The notes beneath the pieces were generated by a model, which saw only the letters and a program-made list of their open reading frames with translations, searched no databases and had not been told where the DNA came from. This document shows, piece by piece, positions 1 through 8,507 of a stretch of DNA of 64,000 bases. Source of the DNA: Phytoactinopolyspora halophila (GTDB lineage: Bacteria > Actinomycetota > Actinomycetes > Jiangellales > Jiangellaceae); contig NZ_QMIG01000010.1 in the NCBI RefSeq assembly GCF_003287285.1, positions 1-64,000 on the forward strand, in the 5' to 3' direction. The position numbers and the translations under genes were made by a program. The stretch's first letter is position 1, and each line of letters opens with the position of its first letter.

Positions 1-48
1 GAAACCTCGACATCTGATCAGTCTCGCAGGACGAGCGCTCCATATTTG

Positions 49-483
49 TCAGACATGCCCTAGATGTACACCTGCCGCCCTGAGCGCGGGTAGGACCGTC
101 GCGCCGTCGCAGCGCTTGAAGGCCTTGTTCCGACCAAGAAGGTCCAGAAGGTCCCCGTGATACTCGTGGCCGACTCCGGCCACCATGGCCGCGAAGTTCG
201 TGTTGTCGATCGCCGAAAAGAACCGCGCCACCGCACTACAGATTTGGGGAATCCGCTCCTTGGCTTGGTTGCGTTCCTCTTCGGTGAATGCGTTCGGGAG
301 GAGCCCATGTTCGAGGTACTGCTGCACGTTATGAAGCTCAATGATGTCCGCTATGTTCGTCGGGACATTCGCAGGGTCGAACCGATCAACCAGTTCGGCC
401 ACACGCTCGGCGTACCAGCCTGCCGCCAAGTCATGGACCCCGAAGAACCGGACCCGTCGCGCGGCCACATCCTCATCGCTCAC
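49..483 (-). CDS. Hypothetical protein, 144 aa
   Basis: I do not recognise this protein. It starts at a GTG (481-483) with a purine-rich stretch upstream (GAGGTCAGCAG) and reads as a real soluble protein: a helical N-terminal half with many acidic and hydrophobic residues, then a segment with EEERNQAKERIP and FFSAID. The end is abrupt (VHLGHV then TGA), so it may be the N-terminal part of a longer abortive-infection or phage-type protein cut by insertion of the neighbouring IS110 element. It faces away from the transposase gene. There is no signal peptide and no membrane segment. Codon use is less GC3-biased than in the chromosomal part of the window, which fits transferred DNA. Confidence 0.5.
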   Translation of the reverse strand: MSDEDVAARRVRFFGVHDLAAGWYAERVAELVDRFDPANVPTNIADIIELHNVQQYLEHGLLPNAFTEEERNQAKERIPQICSAVARFFSAIDNTNFAAMVAGVGHEYHGDLLDLLGRNKAFKRCDGATVLPALRAAGVHLGHV

Positions 484-1020
484 CTGCTGACCTCACTCCT
501 CGCCTTACGCAATCTGTAACAACGACATCTTGACGCACCGGTACGACAGAAGAGGGTCCACGAGAGGGCTAGCCTCCTCGCAGGGAGCGCTCGGGCGTGG
601 TCCTGTAGCTCTGACGCAGATAGTTCTGGAGCGGCTGAGGCAGGGAACTCGCCGTTCAACGGCCGATGGGTTGGCTCCGCAGCGCAGCACGTGCACTGGA
701 CAGGACCAGATCCACATGGGTTCGCACACCCCAAGCGGAAGAATCTCCGCGTCTGCACGTACAAGTCCCCTCTCTCGCTTTGCGTCATTCTGGGCTACTA
801 GAGACTTCCCACAGGATCGGTGTCTGGCCAGACTCGGTCCAGGTGCCCGGCGGGACGCTCTCTTTTGGGCTGCCCACTCGCTAGCGGGTGTGGCTCACTT
901 TCGGTCTGCATCCCGTCGAGCGCCGCGACGAGGCGTGGCTCAAGAAGGGACTGCCCTGCTCGTAGTAGCACTGCCCACCTCGCCATCCACATCCGGTACG
1001 AGCACAGGCGGGAGCAGCGC
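484..1020 (+). ncRNA. Non-coding left end of IS110 element; candidate bridge-RNA locus
   Basis: This 537-bp stretch between the hypothetical gene and the transposase start carries no credible protein gene; the open frames in it are short and compositionally odd. In IS110-group elements the non-coding end 5' of the transposase encodes the bridge RNA that specifies target and donor DNA (established for IS621 and relatives). A stable small hairpin is visible at 875-890 (CACTCG, loop CTAG, CGGGTG). The rest of the fold and the element end cannot be fixed by eye, so the boundary is unknown. Confidence 0.35.
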
Positions 1021-2244
1021 ATGGAACAGGTCATGATCGGAGTCGATCCCCACAAGCTGTCGGCCACAATCGAGGTTGTCGACAGTAACGAGAGGCTGCT
1101 CGGTTCGGGTAGGTTCACCACCGACCAGGCCGGCTACACCGCTATGCGTACGTATGTGAAGAACTGGCCGAACCGGGTCTGGGCTGTCGAGGGTGCCAAC
1201 GGCGCCGGGCGACCCTTCGCACAGCGGCTCCTAGAAGCCGGCCAGAACGTCGTTGATGTCCCGGCCAAGCTTGCCGCCCGGGTCCGGTTGTTCGACACCG
1301 GCCACAACCGCAAGACCGATGCGGTCGACGCGCACTCGATCGCGATCGTCGCGGTCCGCACTCACGGCCTGCGCGTGTTGAGCATCGATGGTGGACTCGA
1401 AGCGCTGCGGATGCTCACCGACCGCCGCGAAGCGCTCACCCGGCGCCGAGTCCAGACCGTGAACCGGCTCCAAGCACTTCTGGCCGAGCTGCTCCCCGGA
1501 CAGGGCAAGCGTGACATCACCACCGGGCAGGCCAAGGCGATGCTCACCGCCGTGCGCCCCCGAGACATTGCCGGGAAGACTCGCCGCCGTATCGCCGCGG
1601 AAGAACTCGCTGAGCTGATCTCGATCGAAACCAAGACCAAGAAGGCGACCGCGGAGCTTAAAGCCATGGTCCTTGCCCGCGATTCGAGGCTGATGAACCT
1701 CGCCGGCATCGGACCAGTCGTAGCGGCCCGAATCCTCGCCGACGTCGGCGACGTCACCCGCTTCGTTGACCGGAACCGCTTCACGTCCTGGACCGGCACC
1801 GCACCCCTGGACGCCTCCTCCGGTGAGCACAACCGCCACCGGCTCTCGCGGGCAGGGAACCGGCGGATGAACCACATGATCCACATCGCCGCGGTCACCC
1901 AAATCCGCCTCGACACCGACGGCCGGACCTACTACCGACGCAAACGCGCCGAGGGCAAGAAGCCGATGGAAGCCATGCGGTGTTTGAAGCGGCGAATCTC
2001 CGATGCCGTCTACCGGCAGCTCGTCGTCGATGCACAGCGGGCCGCCCTCACCTGCCCGCCCGAGGCGGCTGACGCGAGCCCGGGAGGGCACTGCGGGGCG
2101 TCTCAAGAATCCAGCGCGGTCGACCTTCCCCCGCCCATCGACACTTCGGATCAGCCACTTCCCGGACCCGCAACACCGACGCTACGCCCGCCGCACAAAA
2201 ACGGGAAGACCACGACGAGGTCAGCGCTCAGGGCGGCCCCTTGA
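1021..2244 (+). CDS. IS110-family transposase (DEDD recombinase), 407 aa
   Basis: Cut-and-paste or circle-forming recombinase of the IS110 family. The N-terminal RuvC-like domain shows the DEDD tetrad: D9 in GVDPHK, E57 in WAVEGANG, and D100 and D103 in KTDAVDAHS. The C-terminal Transposase_20 domain carries GIGPVVAARILADVGD and then the serine motif around DASSGEHNR with the basic run after it. Length is near the family norm. The frame is open upstream to 820, but only the ATG at 1021 gives the canonical IS110 N-terminus. The last ~60 residues are proline- and threonine-rich and may be an extension of the usual end. The gene looks intact, so the element may be active. Its long 5' leader fits an IS110-group (not IS1111-group) layout. 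Confidence 0.93.
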   Translation: MEQVMIGVDPHKLSATIEVVDSNERLLGSGRFTTDQAGYTAMRTYVKNWPNRVWAVEGANGAGRPFAQRLLEAGQNVVDVPAKLAARVRLFDTGHNRKTDAVDAHSIAIVAVRTHGLRVLSIDGGLEALRMLTDRREALTRRRVQTVNRLQALLAELLPGQGKRDITTGQAKAMLTAVRPRDIAGKTRRRIAAEELAELISIETKTKKATAELKAMVLARDSRLMNLAGIGPVVAARILADVGDVTRFVDRNRFTSWTGTAPLDASSGEHNRHRLSRAGNRRMNHMIHIAAVTQIRLDTDGRTYYRRKRAEGKKPMEAMRCLKRRISDAVYRQLVVDAQRAALTCPPEAADASPGGHCGASQESSAVDLPPPIDTSDQPLPGPATPTLRPPHKNGKTTTRSALRAAP

Positions 2245-2321
2245 CAACAGAAGGGAGCCGATGTGACGTACGTGGTGGCGCCACGTTGGCACCACCGTGT
2301 GGGCTGGTCGAACTCCCGGCT

Positions 2322-2576
2322 TCACCGGTCTTCGCTGTTGCGTGCCTCATTGACGAAGTCGTGGATGTCGCGGTGATCGTAGAGGACGCGTCGGCCAATT
2401 TTGAATGAGCGTGGTCCTTTACCGATGTGGCGCCAGTACCGGATAGTTTCAACCGGTGTCCGTAGTAGTTCGGCTACCTCGGCGGTGGTTAGGTACGCGT
2501 GCCTCTCGCCGTCCGTGGCGGGATGCACTTCCTGTTCGATCGGCACCGCGACGGCAGTCTTCTCGACGCTGGTCAT
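2322..2576 (-). CDS. Excisionase/MerR-like helix-turn-helix DNA-binding protein, 84 aa
   Basis: A small HTH_17-type protein. Residues 28-80 form a winged helix-turn-helix: YLTTAEVAELLRTPVETIRY is the HTH, followed by WRHIGKGPRSFKIGRRVLY, a typical excisionase (Xis) wing. The ATG at 2576 is preceded by AGAGGT at good spacing; the frame is open further upstream but without a better start. In actinobacterial integrative elements such proteins direct excision and sit between integrase and replication or transfer genes. Here it lies beside a broken relaxase, but no integrase is visible in the window, so the element is incomplete or continues to the left. Confidence 0.85.
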   Translation of the reverse strand: MTSVEKTAVAVPIEQEVHPATDGERHAYLTTAEVAELLRTPVETIRYWRHIGKGPRSFKIGRRVLYDHRDIHDFVNEARNSEDR

Positions 2577-3075
2577 GGGGTTTACCTCTATGGCTTGCTC
2601 GTTACACGGGTTGGCCTTGTAGAGACGAGGTGCGCAACGCCGACCAGAACTGCGGCGCCGTCGATTCGACGGAGCCGTCATCCTTGCTGTCGAGCCGGTG
2701 CCGCCATAATGGCGGGTCCGTGTAACCTGCGCTGATGCAGCCCTGCGGGGAACCTGACTTCGACGGTCATCTGGTCTAAACGCTCCCACGAGCCCGCTTC
2801 CAAGAATTACATGTTACTGGATATTACGGACGTTGTCATGACTGTCGGTCGTGCCCGTGTTCCCGTGTCAATATCCGTCGCCCGCCATGGCCACTCCCAC
2901 GTCAGCCCTGATGCCGGTGCGCCCTGTGTTGGCGCCGCCGTCAGCCGGCCGTGCTCGCTGTTCCTGCCGGATGCCCCCGTCGTAGCGATCTTTAGACGCG
3001 TCTTGCAGATCGAGGACCGCTGGGTTGTAGCGCGCACCTGTCCGGCATGGAAGCGGTGCGAGGCGGGGCGATGCG
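2577..3075. other. Intergenic region without a convincing gene
   Basis: This 499-bp stretch separates the divergent HTH gene and the relaxase remnant. It contains an open frame from 2811 running into the relaxase start, but its translation has no recognisable domain and overlaps the relaxase in another frame. It is relatively AT-rich around 2800-2870, which may hold promoters. I see no repeat or strong palindrome. Confidence 0.5.
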
Positions 3076-6000
3076 GTGACGGTGTCGATGCGGGTGATGT
3101 CGGCTGGCGCTGGGTATGCCTACTTGCTCAAGTCCGTCGCCGCGGGTGACGGTGACCGGAAGCTGAGGACGCCGTTGAACCGGTACTACGGGGAGAAGGG
3201 CACGCCGCCGGGGCGTTGGCTCGGGTCAGGGATGGCTGATCTGGGCGATGGTCGTCTAGCTCCTGGCGATGTGGTGGGTGAGGAGCAGTTGCGTCTGCTG
3301 CTGGGCGAGGGCCGTGATCCTGTGACCAGTGGAGCGTTGGGCCGCGCGTACCCGCAGTACGCGGCAGCAAGTGGACATGCCCCCTCCCAAACAGCCCAGC
3401 CCGCCGACGGGTCGTCGGCACGTGAGCGTGCCGGCCCGCCCAGGTCGAGTGGCGGCGACGAAGTCGGGCATAGTCGGCGGCGTGCGGTGGTCGGCTATGA
3501 CTTCACGTTCTCGGTTCCGAAGAGCGTGAGCGTGCTCTGGGCGCTGGCGGACGCGGACACGCAGAAGGTGATCGCGGCGGAGCACCATGCCGCCATCAAT
3601 GACGTTATGGCGCTGGTCGAGCGTGACATCGCGGCGACGCGGGCCGGTCATGCCGGGCCGGATGGTGCGGTGGCGCAGATGGACGTCACTGGTGTGATCG
3701 CCACGGCCTAGGATCATTTCGACTCGCGCAGCGGTGATCCGCAGCTGCACACGCACGTGGTGATCTCGAACAAGGTACGCACTGTGCGCGACGGCGTGTG
3801 GCGCTCGCTGGACGGGCGACCATTGCACGCATCCGTTGTCGCGCTCTCCGAGCACTACCGCGCGGTCCTGGCGGATCGGTTGACGCGTGCGCTCGGCGTG
3901 CAATGGGTGCAACGCCAGCGCGGGCCCGGATCGCAACCCCGCCTGGGACATCGCGGGCGTGCCGGATGAGCTGATGAGGGAGTTCTCCACTCGCTCGACG
4001 CAGATCGGGCAGGCCAAGGACGATCTCATTGCGCGGTATGTCGCGGCGCATGGCCGACAACCGAGCGCTGAGACGGTGATCCGGCTACGTGCGCAAGCAA
4101 CACTGGCGACGCGGCCGGAGAAGACCGTGTGTTCGCTGGCCGAGCTCACCGACGAGTGGCGACGCCGAGCCGGGACGGTGCTGGGTGAGGATGCGACAGC
4201 GTGGACGCGTCGCATCGTCGCATCGCGACACCCCTCGGCGACAGTGCTGCGCGAGCGCGACGTCGCACCGGGCGATGTTGCGACACTCGCCGACGCCGTC
4301 GTGCCGGCCGTTGGGGAGAAGCGGTCGACGTGGCGACGGTGGAACCTGCACGCCGAGGCCTCCCGGCAGATGATGGGCATCCGGTTCGCCTCGACAGCGG
4401 ATCGAGACGCGACGATCACCCGGGTGGTCGACGCCGCCGAGCGGCGTTCGCTGCAGCTGACCCCACCCGAGACCGCCGCAACGCCGGAGGAGTTTCGCCG
4501 TGCCGACGGCAGCTCGGTGTTCCGGCCCAGGCCTGGCTCGGTGTTCACCTCGGCCGAGCTGCTCGACGCCGAGGATCGCCTGCTCGCGCACGCCCGCACC
4601 TCGACCGCGCCAGTCATCGACGAGGAAGCGGCCGCTGTCCTGCTGCGCCGTGGTCGGGGTCGGCGGCTGGCGGGTGACCAGCGGCGCGCCGTCGCCCGGG
4701 TGGTCGCGTCCGGGCGGGTCGTGGATGTGCTGGTCGGTCCGGCAGGGGCGGGGAAGACCAGCACGATGACCGCGCTACGCACAATGTGGGAACAGGTCCA
4801 CGGCCACGGGACGGTCGTCGGGCTGGCTCCATCGGCAGCCGCCGCGCAGGTTCTCGCCGAGGATTTGAGCATCGCGTGTGAGAACACCGCGAAATGGCTG
4901 CACGAACACCGCCACGGGCGCGCCACGCTGTGTTGCAACCAGCTCGTCATCGTCGACGAGGCATCGCTGGCCGGCACGTTCACGCTGGATGCGATCGCTA
5001 CTCATGCCGCCGATGCCGGAGCGAAGATCCTGCTGGTGGGTGACTGGGCGCAGCTCGGCGCGGTCGGGGCCGGCGGCGCCTTCGCCCTGCTCGCCCGCGA
5101 CCGTGATGACATCGCCGAGCTGAGCGAGGTGCGACGATTCCGCCACGGCTGGGAGAAACACGCCTCGCTACGGCTGCGCTCGGGCGACCCGGACGTGATC
5201 GACACCTACCAGGCCCACGGCCGCATCATCGACACCAGTACCGACCATGCGCTAGATGCCGCATACGCGGCCTGGCGCGCCGACGTCGCGGCCGGTAAGG
5301 CGAGCATCATGGTCACCGACACCCACGAGACCGTGGCCGCGTTGAACACCCGCGCCCGCTCCGACCGCATCGCGGCCGGGCAGGTGAAGTCGGGTAGTGA
5401 TGTGGCGTTGCACGACGGCACCAGAGCTGGCGTCGGCGACCACGTGATCACACGCAGAAACGAGCGCCGCCTCACCACCGGTACGCGGTGGGTGAAGAAC
5501 GGCGACCGATGGTCCGTGACCGCCGCTCACGCCGACGGCTCGCTCACGGTTCGCCGGGCCGGACGTCGATACGGCGCCACCATCACGCTGCCCGCCGCGT
5601 ACGTGTCCGAACAGGTCGAGTTGGCCTATGCCATCACCGCTCACCGCGCGCAGGGAGCCACCGTGGACACCGCCCACACCATCGTGACCTCGGCATCCAC
5701 GACCCGCGAGGCGCTGTATGTCGGGATGACCCGCGGACGCGACCGCAATACCGTCTACGTCGCCACCGACCAGCCCGAACTCGAAGCCCACCTCACAATC
5801 CCGGACAGCACGCTTACCGCCCGTCACGTGCTGCACGCGGTCCTCCAGAACGTCGGCGCGGAGGCGTCCGCGCACGAGACCATCACCGCCGAGCAGGACC
5901 GCTACACGAGTATCGCGCAGCTGGCCGCCGAATACGACACCATCGCCGCAGCCGCCCAACGTGAACACTGGATCGCCCAGCTCACTCACGCGGGCTTTAC

Positions 6001-6637
6001 CTCCGTCCAGGCCGAGACCCTGTACCGATCACCGGCTCTCGGCCCGCTCACAGCCGCTCTGCGGCGTGCCGAGGCCCACAACATCGACCTCGACCGCGCG
6101 CTCCCGCAGCTGGTCAGCCAGCACAGCCTCGCCGACGCCCACGACGTCGCCGCCGTGCTGCACAAGCGGCTCACCACCGCGCTCGTACGCCACCAGCCAC
6201 GCACGGATGGCCACGCTCGCGCGAGTTTCGTCGCCGGGCTCATCCCGCGAGCCACCGGAGCGATGACCGACGAGATGCGCACCGCGCTACGCGAACGCGA
6301 ACACCTCATCGAACAACGCGCCCGTTCCCTTGCCGAGAACGCCATCCGTCGCCGCGAACCCTGGACACGCCACCTCGGCCCGCCCCCGCGCGGCGGCCAG
6401 CAGCGCAGCGTGTGGCTGGAAGCCGTCACAACGATCGCGGCCTACCGAGACCGACACGCATTCACCGGACCACGTCCCCTCGGCTCGACCGGAACCGGCG
6501 ACGACCGGCACATCGACACCGTATACGCGCGAGCAGCACTCGACGATGCACGCCGACTCGCCAGCACCCATGAACCGATATCTCCCGTTCCGATTGCCCG
6601 GCCGCAGCCTGACCGAGTAGTCGGGCCAAGCCTGTGA
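3076..6637 (+). pseudogene. MobF/TrwC-type conjugative relaxase-helicase, broken by amber codon and frameshift
   Basis: Remnant of a ~1187-residue relaxase that would nick and transfer plasmid or ICE DNA. It starts at a GTG (3076) with the family N-terminus (MSAGAGYAYLL, candidate nicking tyrosines, then LNRYYGEKGTPPGRWLG). A TAG at 3709-3711 interrupts the frame directly before DHFDSRSGDPQLHTH, whose last histidines (3748-3756) are part of the HUH metal site; homologues have an aromatic residue there, so a TAC/TAT to TAG change is likely. About 215 nt later one extra G near 3928 shifts the frame, after which NPAWDIAGVPDELMREFS continues to 6637. The C-terminal part keeps a RecD-like helicase: Walker A GPAGAGKTS, Walker B VIVDEAS and AITAHRAQGAT. 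Two independent lesions make this a pseudogene. Confidence 0.88.
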
Positions 6638-6734
6638 TCAAGGCGCGGCGCTTCGCGGACCGCCGGCACCCGCATTGGAAGCACTCGGAAGCGTCTTGTG
6701 GTCATCGGCATTCGTTGTGGGGCAGACTAGAGCC

Positions 6735-7058
6735 ATGAGCCAGGCCACGAGATGGTTCGCGCGGCCATACGTTGCCGCGGAATCGCTGGATGAGCTGCGC
6801 GGGCCGACGCGTGGCACGCTCACCCTGCCTCGCCGTTTGGACTGGGGACCACGGCGTCCGTTCGATCTCAACAACGACCGCCATCTGGTGATCATGTACG
6901 AGACTGTGCTGAACGAGGCACGTCAGATCGAAGACGTCCGGCAGTACATCAACAAGCAGATCCTGGTGCGCCTCTGGGACCGCCTGACGCTTCCGCCGGA
7001 CGTTCGCCGTCTGTGGGAAGAACGTATCCCTGAGCTGCGCAAGCGCTCCGCCGCATAA
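6735..7058 (+). CDS. Putative antitoxin of an AbiEii-type toxin-antitoxin pair, 107 aa
   Basis: A short soluble protein starting at ATG 6735, ending one nucleotide before the next reading frame begins. Its middle contains LDWGPRRPFDLNNDRHLVIMYETVLNEA in pieces and ends with LWEERIPELRKRSAA. I do not recognise a DNA-binding motif. Its role is inferred from position: it lies directly upstream of, and overlaps, a gene for an AbiEii-family nucleotidyltransferase toxin, and small ORFs of this size and place in actinobacteria are the partner proteins. Start choice rests on the good N-terminus (MSQATRWFARPYVAAESLDE). It belongs to the mobile region left of the tRNA genes. Confidence 0.65.
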   Translation: MSQATRWFARPYVAAESLDELRGPTRGTLTLPRRLDWGPRRPFDLNNDRHLVIMYETVLNEARQIEDVRQYINKQILVRLWDRLTLPPDVRRLWEERIPELRKRSAA

Positions 7059-7930
7059 CGGACGCGTTCCATCGCAGGCTGATCGAGATCGGTCTGAACG
7101 CCGCCGCCCAACATGGCTTTGCCCTGGCCGGCGGATACGCCGTGCAAGCGCATGACGTCGTCGATCGGGTCAGCGAAGACGTCGATCTCTTCGCTCCATA
7201 CGAGCGCCGCGCAGAGATGAACGAGGCGGCCGAGCACACGATCCAGGCGTATCGTGCTGCCGGATTTGCAGTGGCGACGGAGGTCAGCACCGATACGTAC
7301 GTCAGGATGTGGGTATCGGACCCGGCAACGAATCCTACGGGCGATCAGGAGTACGCGACCAAGGTGGAGCTTGTTGCCACACCGTTGGCTCATGCGCCCG
7401 TGCAGTTGAGTATCGGCCCGGTTCTTCACCGCGACGACATCGCCGCTGGGAAGATGGGCGCGCTCTACACGCGGGCTGCAGCTCGCGACTACATCGACGT
7501 TGCATCGTTGCTGATCGGCAGGCACTATACCCGAGAAGAGCTGATCGATCTCGCCACCGCTGACGACGCCGGCTTCGACAAGACGTGCTTCGCCCAGATG
7601 CTGGCACGCATCACACGCTTCGACGACGAAGACTTCCTCCGGTACCAGATCACACCCGAATACTTGCGCGACGTACGGATTCAGATCGCGGCATGGCACC
7701 GAGAGCTGGTGGACGGCAATCGCGACCCTCGGGGTCCCACGCGGCAGGTACGGCGCGACGTCGCACCAGCGCCCAGCCAACTGAACACCCACCGCCGTCC
7801 ATGCCCGGGCCGAGCCTGGCTTGATGCGAGCACGCCAGCAGATCGTAATCGGCTTCAGCGCGCCCTGCCTTCAACGATCTGCTGGACCCTGTTGCGATGC
7901 AAACCGAGCGCCTGCCCGATCTTGCTGTAA
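7055..7930 (+). CDS. AbiEii/AbiGii-family nucleotidyltransferase toxin, start codon apparently mutated
   Basis: The AbiEii signature is clear: LAGGYAVQAHDVV followed by SEDVDLF (acidic pair of the nucleotidyltransferase), then a region with KMGALYTRAAARDYIDVASL typical of the family. No ATG, GTG or TTG exists in frame upstream of GTG 7142, which lies after the essential GGYAV motif. The natural start is where ATA at 7055-7057 overlaps the antitoxin stop TAA (GCATAACGG). One G-to-A change from GCATGACGG would explain both, removing an ATGA start/stop overlap. Translation from 7055 gives ITDAFHRRLIEIGLNAAAQ. The tail after about 7735 (RDPRGPTRQVRR onward) does not look like the family and probably reflects loss of the native stop. 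The toxin is probably silent unless ATA or CTG 7079 is used. Confidence 0.6.
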   Translation: MTDAFHRRLIEIGLNAAAQHGFALAGGYAVQAHDVVDRVSEDVDLFAPYERRAEMNEAAEHTIQAYRAAGFAVATEVSTDTYVRMWVSDPATNPTGDQEYATKVELVATPLAHAPVQLSIGPVLHRDDIAAGKMGALYTRAAARDYIDVASLLIGRHYTREELIDLATADDAGFDKTCFAQMLARITRFDDEDFLRYQITPEYLRDVRIQIAAWHRELVDGNRDPRGPTRQVRRDVAPAPSQLNTHRRPCPGRAWLDASTPADRNRLQRALPSTICWTLLRCKPSACPILL

Positions 7931-7935
7931 GAGTC

Positions 7936-8094
7936 TCAGCGTTCACGTAGCTGGAGCACGGCCTCGCGGCGCAACCGGAGAAGCTCGTCCTGGAGGCCAA
8001 CGACGTCGCTGAGCATCTTTGCGATCTCAACAGCGCGCTCCAGCGGGTCCTCAACTGCCTTGACACGTTCGAGGTCGGACTCCGGATTCTCCAC
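7936..8094 (-). CDS. Small HTH protein gene cut by an in-frame stop, 52 aa remaining
   Basis: Reading from GTG 8094 gives MENPESDLERVKAVEDPLER and then a helical stretch with DELLRLRREAVLQLRER, ending at a TGA (7936-7938). In the same frame the sequence continues DSYSKIGQALGLHRNRVQQIVEG, which is a classical sigma-70 region 4-like or replication-control HTH. The stop therefore falls between the helical N-terminus and the DNA-recognition helices, which suggests a nonsense mutation (for example GGA or TGG to TGA). Homologous small proteins with this layout are common in actinobacterial mobile elements. It lies just downstream of the tRNA terminator, on the same strand as the tRNAs. Confidence 0.5.
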   Translation of the reverse strand: MENPESDLERVKAVEDPLERAVEIAKMLSDVVGLQDELLRLRREAVLQLRER

Positions 8095-8112
8095 GCGGCG
8101 AGCCTAATCTCC

Positions 8113-8150
8113 GGAAAAACAAGAAGGACGGCTCCTGAGGAACCGTCCTT
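8113..8150 (-). terminator. Rho-independent terminator of the tRNA-Glu/tRNA-Asp unit
   Basis: On the minus strand AAGGACGG pairs with CCGTCCTT (8-bp stem, plus three more pairs after one mismatch), followed by CTTGTTTTT. It lies 15-50 nt past the tRNA-Asp 3' end, so it ends the two-tRNA transcript. Confidence 0.8.
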
Positions 8151-8165
8151 GACCTGCGGTGATGC

Positions 8166-8243
8166 TGGCGGTCCTGACGGGACTTGAACCCGCGACCTCC
8201 GCCTTGACAGGGCGGCGAGCACTCCTCACTGCTCCACAGGACC
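8166..8243 (-). tRNA. tRNA-Asp (anticodon GTC)
   Basis: Full cloverleaf on the minus strand: acceptor GGTCCTG pairs with CAGGACC, anticodon stem CCGCC/GGCGG with loop CTGTCAA (anticodon GTC), and T arm with GGTTCAAGTCC. The discriminator is G and CCA is encoded. The coordinates include the CCA (8166-8168). Its 3' end faces the mobile region on the left, making it a candidate integration site. Confidence 0.96.
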
Positions 8244-8289
8244 TTGCATAATCGACCTGCCTCAGTATGCCACAGAGGCAGGTCCATTG

Positions 8290-8362
8290 TATCCCCAACG
8301 GGATTCGAACCCGCGTTGCCGCCTTGAAAGGGCGGAGTCCTAGGCCGCTAGACGATGGGGAC
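8290..8362 (-). tRNA. tRNA-Glu (anticodon TTC)
   Basis: Minus-strand cloverleaf: acceptor GTCCCCA/TGGGGAT, D arm with AGCGGCCTAGG, anticodon stem CCGCC/GGCGG with loop CTTTCAA (anticodon TTC), T arm GGTTCGAATCC. CCA is not encoded. It lies 46 nt upstream of tRNA-Asp and is probably co-transcribed with it. Confidence 0.96.
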
Positions 8363-8507
8363 TCAACCTTGACGGTTTGGCTCTCGGCTCGTTGCCGTCG
8401 GAGACCAGGAAATCATAGGACGAGGGTGCTCCGTTCTCCAAATCAGGTGCTGGGAAGGGACGGGCCTATCCTCGGCCATGATCACGAATGCGGGACCTAC
8501 TGGAGAA

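Noticed and set aside
820-1020. Longer start for the IS110 transposase
   Set aside because: The extra 67 residues are basic, cysteine-rich and unlike the family; the canonical N-terminus starts at 1021.
2811-3149. 112-aa open frame before the relaxase
   Set aside because: It overlaps the relaxase start in another frame and has no recognisable domain or good ribosome site.
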